64,000 bases of DNA from Aequorivita vladivostokensis (GTDB lineage: Bacteria; Bacteroidota; Bacteroidia; Flavobacteriales; Flavobacteriaceae). The translations under genes and the position numbers were made by a program. The notes under the pieces are model-generated. The model saw nothing but the letters and a program-made list of their open reading frames with translations, ran no database searches and was not told where the DNA came from. How positions within the stretch are numbered: position 1 is the first letter of the stretch; the number at the start of each line of letters is the position of its first letter. The stretch lies in contig NZ_JSVU01000001.1 in assembly GCF_000952855.1 (NCBI RefSeq), positions 248,001 through 312,000 on the forward strand, given 5' to 3'. Positions 1-9,779 of the stretch are shown here, one piece after another.

Positions 1-3000
1 GCCTATCAAAACGCAATCCAAAATGCCCAGACTATTTATGTTCTTGGGGTAGGCACTGCGGCCAATACTTCCCCCAATAATGGCGCTCAAGGATGTTTTG
101 ATATAGTGGAACTGCAACTTATAGTGGATCCAATGCCCACGGCCATAGAACCTGCAGATTATCACCTTTGCGACGATACTTTAAACGGCAGTACTCCGAA
201 TGATCAAATTAGTACTTTCAACCTTAACTCCCGTGATGGAGAAGTTTCAGGAGGTCTTCTTGGTCTTACGGTTACATGGTATGTAACTCCAGCAGATGAA
301 ATTGCGGACAACCCAATACCAAACCCCGCCGAATATCAGAACATCACCAATGCCCAAACTGTCGTTGCAAGGCTTACCAATGGCTTTGGTTGTAAAGATC
401 TCGCCACCTTAACACTGGTTGTTGATCCATTGCCTACCCCAGGACAACCACAACCTTTGGAATTATGTGATGAAGGTGGAGGTTTTGCAGAATTCGATCT
501 TAGCCAACGCATCGCTGCAATCGAGGGGAATGAACAAAACGTAACAGTAAAATTCTACCCTACCCAGGCAGAAGCAGAAGCCGGTGGTCCAGGAGAAATA
601 CTTGCTCCATATTTATATACCAATATTATTCCTTTCAATGATTCGGTCTGGGCGAGACTGGAAGGTAATATTACGGGATGCTTTGCTCTTGTGGAACTGG
701 AGCTCATCGTCATTCCATTGCCGGACGATCCCGATGGAAACTTTTTGGATCCGTATGAACTATGTGATTTAGATGGGAACGGACAAGGAATTTTTGACCT
801 TACCATTCAGGACGATGCTGTATTTGGAATACAAGATCGAGCCGATTTTGCACCCATTAGGTATTATGAAGACATTTTGGATGCCCAGGCCGGGAACAAT
901 AATTTTATCGATCCCGCCAATGCATTTCCAAGTGCTGGCCAAACTGTATATGTACGTTTGGAAAGTTTGATTACGGGCTGTTTCAAAATAACTCCTTTTG
1001 ACTTGGTAGTAAGCGAATTCCCAACACACGGCCCTGCTGCCGATCTAGAGGCCTGTGATGACGAGGTGAATGGCAGTACCAGTACGGACGGCAAATCTAC
1101 TTTCGATTTGACGCTGAATACGCTTCCAATTCAAGATGGGGATACATCCCTTACAATATTGTATTATGCAGATGAAAACGATCAGACCAATAATATCCCA
1201 ATTGACAATCCATCAGAATATCAAAACGAGATAGTACCACGGCAGGAAATTTTTGTTACCGTTACAGGTCTGAATTTGTGCGAGGATAATTTCAGTTTCT
1301 TTATAACTGTGAATCCAAACCCAGAAGCGGTACAACCAACTCCTTTATATGCTTGTGATGTTGATAATGATGGGGATGCCTTTTTCGACCTTGAAAGCAA
1401 AACGGCAGAAATACAGGGTGGAGATACCTCTTTGATAGTTACCTATCACGATAATCCACTAGACGCATCAACAGGAGCCTTTCCCCTTAATAGTCCGTAC
1501 GAAAATATCATTCTTTATAATCAGCCCATCTACGTACGGGTGGCGTTCGCTAACCCGCCAGCGGGCACCGGTTGTTTTACCGTTGTCATCCTGGATTTAA
1601 TAGTAAACCCAACGCCGGAGGTCCCTCAGGATTTGCCAGATCTTATAGCTTGTGATGATGATGACTTTGCCCTTTTCGATCTTACCGAACAGAGAGATGG
1701 TATATATGGAACCCAATCTCAGGATGATTTCACCTTAACCTATCATCTTACCGAGGCTGATGCCACTGCCGGTACTCCTTTGATTGCACAGCCAGATAGA
1801 TATACCAATGTTACCAACCCACAAACTATTTGGGTGCGTTTGACCGATAATGCTACGGGATGTTTCAAATTAGGTAGTTTTGATTTGGTTGTAACTACTG
1901 GCTTGCCAATAAACGATCCGCAACCTTGGGTGAAATGTGATGATTTAGGAGAACCATTTGATGGAAAAACTATTTTTAACCTTACCGAAAAGAACAGCGA
2001 GATAACAATTGATGAACTTACGCAGGGTGTATGGTACTTTGAGACCCCGGCTGATGCCCAAAATAACGAAAACGCAATAGACCCAGATACGGCGTACGAA
2101 AATATAACCAACCCGCAAATAGTTTATGTGCGCGTCGAGGATAGTAATACAGGTTGTATTTCATTCACCACCCTTACATTAAGAGTGGTACAAAATCCAA
2201 ATCCTGTTCCTCCCACCCCTATAGAGCTTTGCGATGATAATTTTGGAGTCCCATTTGATGAAACAGAGCTTTTTGATCTTACCATTCGGGAATCGCAAAT
2301 ACTTAATGGAAATGTTTGGACGCTCGGTTATTATGAAAGCTTTGACGATGCCGTAAATGAGAATGGCGAAATAGTAGCGCCAGAACTTACGGCCTACGAA
2401 AATACAAGCAATCCACAGACTATATATGTACGGGTTACTGAGCCATCTTCTCTATGTTTTGAAATAGTAGAATTACAACTTATCGTGAACCCATTGCCAG
2501 ATGATACTGCCGTGGTTTCCGACTATATAATCTGTGCTGCGGATGACAGTGAGATAGGAATTTTCAACTTGGAGACGAAAGTGGATGAAATCTTAGGTGA
2601 ACAAACAGATCCTCCATTTACGGTAAGTTTCCACTTAAACGCGGCCGACGCACAGAGTGGCAACCGTCCTATTGTGAATACCACCGCATATCAAAATGTT
2701 GATGTGAACAATAATCCGATAAACCCACAGACCATTTATCCGCGCATAACTAATACTGAAACAGAATGTGCAATAGGTGGCGTTCAAAGTTTTGAATTGA
2801 TTGTTCAAAGAGGTGCCGTTGCGGTTACCCCTGCCGAACCTTTTGTAATCTGCGATAATGTAGCTCCGAATGATGGTTTTGCAGAATTCGATCTTGAAGA
2901 TTTCACAAGCCAACAGGTTGCCGACCTTCACGCTGAAATATTAGCTGGTCAAGATCCCGCGGTGTATGAGGTCACTTTCCATGAAACCCTAGAGTCAGCA

Positions 3001-3903
3001 GAAGCGGGGAGCCCTGTTATTAGCTTTCCATATACAAACATTATCAATCCACAGCGAATTTACGCTAGAGTAACCAATACTGCCAATCCATACACTCCCC
3101 AGTGCTATGCCGTGGCGGAGATTATTCTTAAAGTAGAGCAATTGCCCGAAGTGTTATTGGATGGCGACTACCGCTTGTGTGTTGATGAAAACGGAAATCC
3201 AATTGCCGAAGAAGAAGGAAGTCCATCCCCTCCTGTTATTGACATCGGTTTAGATCCAGCATTGTATACCTTTGTGTGGGAATTTAACGGAGTGATTGTT
3301 GTAGGCGAGAACGGCCCTTCCATTATTGCGCTGCAAGGTGGGGAATATACGGTTACATATACCGAAATAGCAACTAACTGCGAAGGTTCTGCAACTGCAA
3401 CTGTTACGGTTTCCTCGCCACCTTTTACCTATGAGGCCAATTTGGTAACAGGAGCCTTTTCCGACAACCCGATTGTTGAAGTGATTGCAACGGGTGATGG
3501 TACGTATCAGTATCAGTTGGATAGCGGGCCTTTCCAGGACAGTAATATTTTTGAAAACGTTGATCCTGGTAATCATACTATAACCATTAAGGATATTTAT
3601 GGTTGTGGAAGTGTTACGATAGAAGTTGGCGTTATAGACTATCCACCATATTTTACGCCGAATGCGGATAGTTATCACGATACTTGGAACATAATCGGTA
3701 TCGCCACGGGCGATCCTACCGCTAAAATCTATATTTTTGACCGTTTCGGAAAACTATTGAAACAACTAAGTCCACTAGGTACAGGATGGGATGGGACATA
3801 TAACGGAAAACCGCTTCCATCTAGCGATTACTGGTTCCGAGTGGAATATACCGAAAACGGAACGAATAAAGAATTTAAAGGACACTTTACCCTAAAACGA
3901 TAA
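1..3903 (+). CDS. T9SS type B cargo protein with about 11 tandem repeats (5' partial)
   Basis: The reading frame is open from the first base, so this is the C-terminal 1300 residues of a larger secreted protein. It consists of about eleven repeats of 90-105 residues. Each opens with a Cys-Asp motif (LCDD, ACDV, ICDN and similar) followed by an FDLT-like strand. Each continues through a TNPQTIYVRV-like strand and closes with TGCF and a VxPxP linker. The last 80 or so residues (from FTPNADSYHDTW) match the gliding-motility-associated C-terminal / type B sorting domain, which directs export by the type IX system and surface attachment. The next gene, 9 bp downstream, is a PorP/SprF protein, the usual partner of type B cargo. 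Adhesin or motility function is inferred from SprB/RemA-like architecture; no enzymatic domain is visible in this part. Internal GTG codons (for example at 106) are not credible starts. Confidence 0.9.
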   Translation, partial: AYQNAIQNAQTIYVLGVGTAANTSPNNGAQGCFDIVELQLIVDPMPTAIEPADYHLCDDTLNGSTPNDQISTFNLNSRDGEVSGGLLGLTVTWYVTPADEIADNPIPNPAEYQNITNAQTVVARLTNGFGCKDLATLTLVVDPLPTPGQPQPLELCDEGGGFAEFDLSQRIAAIEGNEQNVTVKFYPTQAEAEAGGPGEILAPYLYTNIIPFNDSVWARLEGNITGCFALVELELIVIPLPDDPDGNFLDPYELCDLDGNGQGIFDLTIQDDAVFGIQDRADFAPIRYYEDILDAQAGNNNFIDPANAFPSAGQTVYVRLESLITGCFKITPFDLVVSEFPTHGPAADLEACDDEVNGSTSTDGKSTFDLTLNTLPIQDGDTSLTILYYADENDQTNNIPIDNPSEYQNEIVPRQEIFVTVTGLNLCEDNFSFFITVNPNPEAVQPTPLYACDVDNDGDAFFDLESKTAEIQGGDTSLIVTYHDNPLDASTGAFPLNSPYENIILYNQPIYVRVAFANPPAGTGCFTVVILDLIVNPTPEVPQDLPDLIACDDDDFALFDLTEQRDGIYGTQSQDDFTLTYHLTEADATAGTPLIAQPDRYTNVTNPQTIWVRLTDNATGCFKLGSFDLVVTTGLPINDPQPWVKCDDLGEPFDGKTIFNLTEKNSEITIDELTQGVWYFETPADAQNNENAIDPDTAYENITNPQIVYVRVEDSNTGCISFTTLTLRVVQNPNPVPPTPIELCDDNFGVPFDETELFDLTIRESQILNGNVWTLGYYESFDDAVNENGEIVAPELTAYENTSNPQTIYVRVTEPSSLCFEIVELQLIVNPLPDDTAVVSDYIICAADDSEIGIFNLETKVDEILGEQTDPPFTVSFHLNAADAQSGNRPIVNTTAYQNVDVNNNPINPQTIYPRITNTETECAIGGVQSFELIVQRGAVAVTPAEPFVICDNVAPNDGFAEFDLEDFTSQQVADLHAEILAGQDPAVYEVTFHETLESAEAGSPVISFPYTNIINPQRIYARVTNTANPYTPQCYAVAEIILKVEQLPEVLLDGDYRLCVDENGNPIAEEEGSPSPPVIDIGLDPALYTFVWEFNGVIVVGENGPSIIALQGGEYTVTYTEIATNCEGSATATVTVSSPPFTYEANLVTGAFSDNPIVEVIATGDGTYQYQLDSGPFQDSNIFENVDPGNHTITIKDIYGCGSVTIEVGVIDYPPYFTPNADSYHDTWNIIGIATGDPTAKIYIFDRFGKLLKQLSPLGTGWDGTYNGKPLPSSDYWFRVEYTENGTNKEFKGHFTLKR

Positions 3904-3912
3904 ATACCGACT

Positions 3913-4914
3913 ATGAACATTAAAAAAATTCCCCTAATCCTACTTTTGATAGTATCGCTTTATGGCTTTTCACAAGATGGTATTCCTGTTTATTCAGAAT
4001 ATTTAGCGGATAATTTATATATATTGCATCCATCAATGGCGGGTGCCGCCACGCATAATCAACTGCGTTTGTCCGCACGCCAGCAATGGTTTGATCAGAA
4101 CGAGGCCCCAAATCTGCAGACGCTGAACTTCAATGCGCGTTTGGGAGACCAATCGGGGGTGGGCGTCATTTTCTATAATGATAAAAATGGATATCACTCC
4201 CAAACAGGTGGGTACCTAACCTATGCCCACCATATTATGTTTTCGAGAAGTGAAGCAGATTTAAATCAGTTGTCTTTCGGTCTTAGTGTAGGTTTGACCC
4301 AATCCCGTTTGGATGAGACCCAGTTTGACCTTACGGATTTTGATCCAGTTATTAGCGGAATCATTCAGAGCACTTCCTATTTCAATGTTGATGCAGGCCT
4401 TTCGTATAACTTTCTTGATTTTTCGGCGCATTTCACCGTAAAGAATCTCATCTTCCAAAACAGATCGATCTATACCGAGAAGTATGAATCTAATAACCAA
4501 AGAAGGTACCTGCTTTCGGCCGCGTATGCCATAGGTCAATATGGAGCGGACTGGAGCTATGAGCCCTCCATTCTCTTTCAATGGAGTGAGCGTACGGGAG
4601 AACAGGCCGTGGACTTAAACTTCAAAGCCTATCGAAAGATGGATTTCGGCCAGCTATGGGGCGGATTGTCCTACCGAAGAAGTCTGGATGGCGCAGAATA
4701 TCTAAATGGAGAAGAGGTAAAGGCTCAAAAGCTACAGTGGTTTACGCCAATATTGGGTATAAACTATAAAAACTTTATGTTTGGCTATAACTATTCCTAC
4801 CAATCTGGAAATGTTAAGTTTGAAAGCGGTGGCTTCCATCAAATCACCCTAGGTTACGACTTTTTGGGCGGCAGGCCAGAACCTTATGATTGTAACTGTC
4901 CGGCAATCAACTAA
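3913..4914 (+). CDS. PorP/SprF family type IX secretion outer-membrane protein
   Basis: The protein has 333 residues with an N-terminal signal peptide (hydrophobic core at about 6-18, cleavage near FSQ). Alternating beta-strand segments follow, as expected of an outer-membrane barrel. The conserved N-terminal region (NLYILHPSMAGA, then an RQQW element) and the terminal strand GGFHQITLGYDF fit the PorP/SprF family. Members of this family sit beside genes for type B sorting-domain proteins and help move or anchor that cargo at the surface. The 9-bp spacing to the upstream cargo gene implies co-transcription, and a hairpin terminator follows. The family call is firm. Dedication to the upstream cargo is inferred from position. 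Confidence 0.9.
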   Translation: MNIKKIPLILLLIVSLYGFSQDGIPVYSEYLADNLYILHPSMAGAATHNQLRLSARQQWFDQNEAPNLQTLNFNARLGDQSGVGVIFYNDKNGYHSQTGGYLTYAHHIMFSRSEADLNQLSFGLSVGLTQSRLDETQFDLTDFDPVISGIIQSTSYFNVDAGLSYNFLDFSAHFTVKNLIFQNRSIYTEKYESNNQRRYLLSAAYAIGQYGADWSYEPSILFQWSERTGEQAVDLNFKAYRKMDFGQLWGGLSYRRSLDGAEYLNGEEVKAQKLQWFTPILGINYKNFMFGYNYSYQSGNVKFESGGFHQITLGYDFLGGRPEPYDCNCPAIN

Positions 4915-4940
4915 GCACATTTTTCATATAACCTAAAAAT

Positions 4941-4970
4941 AGCCCGAGCTTATAAGTGTCGGGCTTTTTT
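4941..4970 (+). terminator. Rho-independent terminator after the PorP/SprF gene
   Basis: A perfect 7-bp stem (AGCCCGA at 4941-4947, TCGGGCT at 4959-4965) is followed by a run of T. It lies 26 bases after the PorP/SprF stop codon and closes the cargo-PorP operon. Confidence 0.85.
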
Positions 4971-5253
4971 ATGTGACATGATTTTGAAATGATAAAGGCT
5001 GACATAGATAGCTTTGCTTCGGTTGGCTATTTTTTATATTATTCCAAAACTTTTCACTTTTTGATATTTTCTGCATTGCGATATTAAATTTTTTCAAAAT
5101 AAAGTGCGCATTACCCAAATATGTGTTTCAATTACTCAGCGCTCTTTTTGGATGAGTGAAGTATTCTTTTTTCACAAAAGTGGGAGCTGTTTCAGAAAAT
5201 CGTAATTTTAAGCATTGCGGTAAAGTGCGTATGTTTACTGTTTTAAAATTTAA
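4971..5253. other. AT-rich intergenic stretch before the sensor kinase
   Basis: This stretch holds no gene I can support. A TATGTTTA sequence at 5230-5237 resembles the TAnnTTTG element of Bacteroidota promoters and is suitably close to the kinase start. No properly spaced TTG lies upstream, so I do not call it a promoter. Confidence 0.4.
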
Positions 5254-7449
5254 ATGAAAATCCCTCTTTTTATTTTTACGGCATTTGTGATTCTTTTTTC
5301 CGTTGCGGCCTATTCGCAGGGAAATCGGCAATTGGATAATAAGTCTTTTATGCTAAAGGGGGAAGTGGTGGATGGGGAAACCAACATACCGATCGCCAAG
5401 GTGAATGTTGAAATCTTGGGCGGCCAATACACAACTACAAATCTTTCCGGACGCTTTGCCATCTCTGCGAAAATTGGCGATGAACTCATTATAAAAAGTG
5501 ACGATTTTGTAACGGTATATTATGCCGTAACGAAAAACGATTTTATCACCGTTCGCGTGGAAAAGGCCAAAGAAGAAATTGAATCATCCGTGGCAAAAGG
5601 CACTAATCTTAAATCACAGGCTGGGTTTAAGGTGTATTTGGATTCTGCCAGATTTTTTCTGAAAAAGGATGCCCAAAAAAGTATTGAATATGTAACTCGC
5701 GCATTGGAACCGGGGCGGGACAAAACCATTTCCGCGAAAGAAAACAGGCAGGCCTTTGAGACCTTAGGCGATATAAATTTGTTTTGGAAACAGCCCGACC
5801 TTGCGATTGATAATTATAAACGGAGCCTTCAGAATACGCCGAATAGTGATGTCTCGATAAAATTGGCAAAGGCATTTGCAGAAAATAAGAATTATCAAGA
5901 AAGCATTACTACTCTTCAAAATTTAATAAAACAAACGCTCTCAGCCCACCAAAAAGTTGAAGTTTACGAGAGTTTGGGCGATACCTATAAAGCTACGGGC
6001 AACGCCATAAAAAGCGTGTTCAATTATCAGATGGCGCTGGATATAGCAAAGGAAAGCCAAATTAAACCTAAAATCACCAACCTAAATTCCAAGATAGGAG
6101 AGGCCTACGCGCAAAGTGGTGCCCTGAATGAAGCCGAGGAATATTTTGACAATTCATTAAAGCTGGCCAAAAAGGAAAATAAGCAGCGTGCCGTTTCCGA
6201 AAAAAATAAAGTTGCGGATTTTTATAACCAAAACCGCGAGTACGATAAGGAAATACAGCTTCGGGAAGAAACCCTGGAAGAATTGAACGCAATGGGAAAG
6301 GCCGCCAAAGTTGAGGACGAGGCCCTTACGCCCCAACGCCAAAATTACAAAATAGCAAACGCCTTTGTGGCGCAGGAAAAGTACGAGCAGGCCATTCCGT
6401 ACCTTGAAAAGAGTATTGCAGAGGCCGATAAAAATGAGGATCTAGTGGTGCAAAAAGATGCCGTGCGGAAGCTCTCGGAAATTTATCGGGACATCGGGGA
6501 GTTTGATAAGGCTACCGAGAGCTATCAACGCTATGTGGAGGTTGTAGATGAGCTTTATGTGAAAAAGGAACAGGAAATTAGCCAAGCTGCACGTTTCAAC
6601 AGGGAAATTACGCAGAAGCAAAACCGCATTATAAGCCTTGAAAACGAAAGGAAGCTCAACGAAAGCCGATACAAGCTCGCATTTGAAAACCAAGAACTTG
6701 TGGAGAGAAATGCCACGATTCAAAAGTGGGTCATCATTTCGCTTGTGCTTATTGTGCTATTGTTGATTTTTGCCGCCTACACGCAGTATAAAAATGTGAA
6801 ACAGCAAAAATTTGCCAATAATCTTTTGGCGTTAAAGTCGCTTCGGTCGCAAATGAATCCGCACTTTATCTTTAACGCCCTAAACTCGGTAAACAGTTTT
6901 ATTGCGGTGAATGACGAGCGCGCGGCCAATAAATACCTTACGGATTTTTCATTGCTAATGCGATCGGTTTTGGAAAATAGCGAAGAGGATTTTATTCCCT
7001 TGGAAAAGGAAATCGAACTGCTGCAACTTTATGTGAAGTTGGAACATTTTAGATTTAAGGATAAATTCGACTATAAATTTTCGGTAGATGAAACGATTAA
7101 TTTAAACGAATTCGTCATTCCACCCATGCTGCTTCAGCCTTACGTGGAAAACGCCGTGTGGCACGGGCTTCGGTACAAGGAGGAAAAAGGTTTGCTGGAG
7201 ATTAATTTTAAAAAAATAGATGCCAAAACCGTTAAAATAATTATTCAGGATGATGGTATTGGCCGTACTAAGTCGAAAGAATTCAAAACCGAAAACCAAA
7301 AAAAGCAGAAGTCCAAGGGAATGGGCAATACGCAAAAAAGAATTGCTATCTTAAACGAAATGTACAAAGACAAAGTGGACGTAACCGTAGCGAATGTTTT
7401 CGAGAACAGCGAAGGTACCCGCGTGGAACTGATTTTAAAGAAAGATTGA
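5254..7449 (+). CDS. TPR-containing LytS-type sensor histidine kinase
   Basis: A membrane sensor kinase of 731 residues. It has a signal peptide (1-21), a carboxypeptidase-regulatory-like beta domain (about 33-95), a long periplasmic tetratricopeptide solenoid (about 115-440) and a coiled coil. One transmembrane helix (about 492-511) precedes the cytoplasmic kinase. The phospho-accepting His lies in QMNPHFIFNALNS (H537), the signature of the LytS/His_kinase family rather than the classical H-box. The ATP-binding domain shows PYVENAVWHGL and DDGIGR. Its TGA overlaps the ATG of the LytTR regulator (TGATG), so the two are translationally coupled and form one two-component system. The signal is unknown. 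The TPR region suggests protein-protein sensing in the periplasm, which is inference. Confidence 0.9.
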   Translation: MKIPLFIFTAFVILFSVAAYSQGNRQLDNKSFMLKGEVVDGETNIPIAKVNVEILGGQYTTTNLSGRFAISAKIGDELIIKSDDFVTVYYAVTKNDFITVRVEKAKEEIESSVAKGTNLKSQAGFKVYLDSARFFLKKDAQKSIEYVTRALEPGRDKTISAKENRQAFETLGDINLFWKQPDLAIDNYKRSLQNTPNSDVSIKLAKAFAENKNYQESITTLQNLIKQTLSAHQKVEVYESLGDTYKATGNAIKSVFNYQMALDIAKESQIKPKITNLNSKIGEAYAQSGALNEAEEYFDNSLKLAKKENKQRAVSEKNKVADFYNQNREYDKEIQLREETLEELNAMGKAAKVEDEALTPQRQNYKIANAFVAQEKYEQAIPYLEKSIAEADKNEDLVVQKDAVRKLSEIYRDIGEFDKATESYQRYVEVVDELYVKKEQEISQAARFNREITQKQNRIISLENERKLNESRYKLAFENQELVERNATIQKWVIISLVLIVLLLIFAAYTQYKNVKQQKFANNLLALKSLRSQMNPHFIFNALNSVNSFIAVNDERAANKYLTDFSLLMRSVLENSEEDFIPLEKEIELLQLYVKLEHFRFKDKFDYKFSVDETINLNEFVIPPMLLQPYVENAVWHGLRYKEEKGLLEINFKKIDAKTVKIIIQDDGIGRTKSKEFKTENQKKQKSKGMGNTQKRIAILNEMYKDKVDVTVANVFENSEGTRVELILKKD

Positions 7450-8180
7450 TGAAACTAAACGCAATAATAGTAGAAGACGAGGAAACCAGCAGGGAAATCC
7501 TTAAAAATTATCTGGCAAAGTATTGTCCCAGCATCGCTCTAAAGGGCGAGGCGGGGAATGTGGATGAAGCCCTGGTTCTGATTCGAAATAATGATTTGGA
7601 TGTGGTTTTTCTCGATGTGGAAATGCCTTTTGGCAATGCGTTCGATTTGTTAGACAAGGTTGGTGACCGCCAGTTTGAGACCGTTTTTGTAACGGCGTAC
7701 AACCACTATGCTATTGATGCACTGAATGCACACGCTTCCTATTATTTGCTGAAGCCCATTTCCATAGATAAGTTGATCGAGGCCGTTGATTATGTTTCAG
7801 AAATAAAAGCTAAGGAAAACAGTCTTCAAAATTCAATTTTAAAGCCACTGCAAACACAAGTGGCTGGCAAAATAACCATTCCGCTGCAAAACGGTTTTGA
7901 AGTGCTTCAAATGGAAGAAATCCTTTATTGTCAAGCAGATGATAACTATACGCAGATCTATTTAAAGAAAGGAAAACGATTGGTAAGCAAGACGCTAAAA
8001 TATTTTGAAGATTCCCTGTCAGAAAACGGTTTTGCTCGCGTTCACAAATCTTATTTGGTAAACGTGAACGAAATAACCGAATACAAAAAAGGAAAGGGCG
8101 GGAGCGTAGTACTTTCCAGCGGGAAGGAAATAATGGTTAGCCCTTCGCGAAAGAAGGAATTGCTAGCTTATTTTGGCTAA
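7449..8180 (+). CDS. LytTR-family response regulator
   Basis: The protein has 243 residues. The receiver domain (1-120) carries the acidic pocket IVEDEE and the phospho-acceptor Asp56 in VVFLDVEMP. A LytTR DNA-binding domain occupies about 140-243 (EEILYCQADDNYTQIYL, then FARVHKSYLVN). The ATG at 7449 overlaps the stop of the kinase gene; a TTG one codon earlier is possible but less likely. It is the cognate regulator of the upstream LytS-type kinase. Its targets cannot be read from the sequence. Confidence 0.93.
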   Translation: MKLNAIIVEDEETSREILKNYLAKYCPSIALKGEAGNVDEALVLIRNNDLDVVFLDVEMPFGNAFDLLDKVGDRQFETVFVTAYNHYAIDALNAHASYYLLKPISIDKLIEAVDYVSEIKAKENSLQNSILKPLQTQVAGKITIPLQNGFEVLQMEEILYCQADDNYTQIYLKKGKRLVSKTLKYFEDSLSENGFARVHKSYLVNVNEITEYKKGKGGSVVLSSGKEIMVSPSRKKELLAYFG

Positions 8181-8299
8181 AAATTTATTTGGAAACACAA
8201 GTGTGATGCTGTATATTTATAGCTCAATTGGAAGCCGAATATCCTTCACGCTTTAGTGCCTTTCCAAGAGATTTGAAATTTAATTTTTTTCAGCCCTAA

Positions 8300-8354
8300 G
8301 CCATCTCTATGCCATCTCTATGCCGACTCTAAGCCGACGTTATGCCGACTCTAC
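8300..8354. repeat. Five-copy 11-bp tandem repeat
   Basis: Five consecutive 11-mers occur: GCCATCTCTAT, GCCATCTCTAT, GCCGACTCTAA, GCCGACGTTAT and GCCGACTCTAC. They lie between the response regulator and the carbonic-anhydrase-like gene, about 80 bp before the latter's start. The unit length is close to one helical turn. It is non-coding. Confidence 0.9.
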
Positions 8355-8436
8355 CTCATAGATACTCCCTAAATACCCTATAAAAACGTCACAATTAAGT
8401 TATTCTAATTTTACAAAGAACTACAAATTACAACCG

Positions 8437-8949
8437 ATGATATTAAAACCCGTAAATGGAAAACATCCAGAAATTCCCAAAGATTGCTTTATTGCTGAAA
8501 ACGCCACTATTGTTGGTGATGTGGTAATGGGCAATGAATGCAGCGTTTGGTTTAACGCTGTGATTCGCGGCGATGTGCATTTCGTTAAAATGGGCAATAA
8601 GGTAAATGTGCAGGACGGTGCGGTTATTCACGCCACCTACAAAACTTCTCCCACCACCATTGGCAATAATGTTTCCATTGGCCATAATGCCATTGTGCAC
8701 GGTTGTACTATTCATGATAACGTGTTAATTGGGATGGGAAGCATTGTGATGGACGATTGCGTGGTGGAAAGCAACACCATAATAGCAGCCGGGGCAGTGG
8801 TGTCAAAAAACACAAGGGTTGAAAGCGGAAGCATTTACGCGGGGATTCCGGCAAGAAAAATTAAGGATATCAGTCCAGAGCTTACCAAAGGCGAAATAGA
8901 ACGTATCGCCAATAACTATGTGATGTATTCTTCTTGGTTTAAAGAGTGA
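8437..8949 (+). CDS. Gamma-carbonic anhydrase-like hexapeptide-repeat protein
   Basis: The protein has 170 residues forming a left-handed beta-helix of hexapeptide repeats (positions about 20-140, for example IGNNVSIGHNAIVHG). The three histidines in the positions used to bind zinc in gamma-carbonic anhydrases are present (H65, H83, H88), as are R44 and D46. It belongs to the YrdA/PaaY group of cytosolic trimers, many of which have weak or no carbonic anhydrase activity. Physiological substrate is therefore uncertain. It is a single-gene unit, converging on murI with one base between the stop codons. Confidence 0.88.
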   Translation: MILKPVNGKHPEIPKDCFIAENATIVGDVVMGNECSVWFNAVIRGDVHFVKMGNKVNVQDGAVIHATYKTSPTTIGNNVSIGHNAIVHGCTIHDNVLIGMGSIVMDDCVVESNTIIAAGAVVSKNTRVESGSIYAGIPARKIKDISPELTKGEIERIANNYVMYSSWFKE

Positions 8950-8966
8950 ATTAGAACTCTTTTTTC
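8941..8966 (+). terminator. Terminator hairpin overlapping two converging stop codons
   Basis: A 7-bp perfect stem (AAAGAGT at 8941-8947, ACTCTTT at 8956-8962) is followed by T residues. It includes the stop codons of both the plus-strand carbonic-anhydrase-like gene (8947-8949) and minus-strand murI (8951-8953). The T-run serves the plus strand. Confidence 0.6.
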
Positions 8967-9742
8967 TCCACGGAAATTTTTTCAGAATAATTTTTCAGGA
9001 GAAATTTTAAGGTGTCGGTTTCGGCATTTGTAAAAAACTGAAGTTTGGGCGCGGTATTCTCGTCCCGAAGCATATCCATACTTTGCAGTACGGTTTTGGT
9101 TTGTCTGGCCACTGCCTCCCCCGAATCGATTATTGTTACGTTATCGGGAAGGATCGCTTTCAACTGCGGGATTATATAGGGATAATGGCTGCAACCCAAA
9201 ACCACATAATCTACATTTGCGGCAATCATCGGCTTGGTATGTTTCTTTAATAGCGAAACCATTTCGGGACCGTCAAGATTCCCCGCTTCAATTAACGGCA
9301 CCAGACCCTCGCCTATAATTTCGACCACGTTTATATCTTTGGTAAATTCCCGGGTAGTTTTGCTGAAAAGGGCGCTGCTCAGGGTTCCTTTGGTGGCCAG
9401 AATGCCGATGCTTTTCGCGGTGGTCTGTAGCGCGGCGGGTTTTATGGCTGGTTCTATTCCGATAATTGGAATGTCATAATTTTTCCGAAGAGTAGCAATG
9501 GCATTGGTAGTAGCGGTGTTGCAGGCCACTACAATTATTTTTGCGCCCAACGCCAATAATTTCTCGGTGTTCTTAATGCTCAAATTTGTAATTTCCTCTG
9601 CGGTCTTGTTACCGTAGGGCGCATTTTTGCTGTCCGCGAGATAAATAGTATGTTCCAGCGGCAGAAGTTTGTTGATTTCCTTCCAAATGGAAGAACCTCC
9701 CACGCCCGAATCGAATATACCAATGGGATTGTTTTTTTTCAT
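8951..9742 (-). CDS. murI: Glutamate racemase
   Basis: Converts L-glutamate to D-glutamate for peptidoglycan. The protein has 263 residues starting at MKKNNPIGIFDSGVGG. An upstream in-frame ATG at 9778 would add 12 residues before the conserved N-terminus and lies in the terminator region, so I chose 9742. Both catalytic cysteines are visible: C74 in VVACNTATT and C184 in LGCSHYPY. It lies downstream of the ompH genes on the same strand but is separated from them by a strong terminator. It therefore probably has its own promoter or depends on read-through. Confidence 0.95.
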   Translation of the reverse strand: MKKNNPIGIFDSGVGGSSIWKEINKLLPLEHTIYLADSKNAPYGNKTAEEITNLSIKNTEKLLALGAKIIVVACNTATTNAIATLRKNYDIPIIGIEPAIKPAALQTTAKSIGILATKGTLSSALFSKTTREFTKDINVVEIIGEGLVPLIEAGNLDGPEMVSLLKKHTKPMIAANVDYVVLGCSHYPYIIPQLKAILPDNVTIIDSGEAVARQTKTVLQSMDMLRDENTAPKLQFFTNAETDTLKFLLKNYSEKISVEKKEF

Positions 9743-9779
9743 ATCGTAAATGTAGCCAATATGTTCAAAATGGCACATA

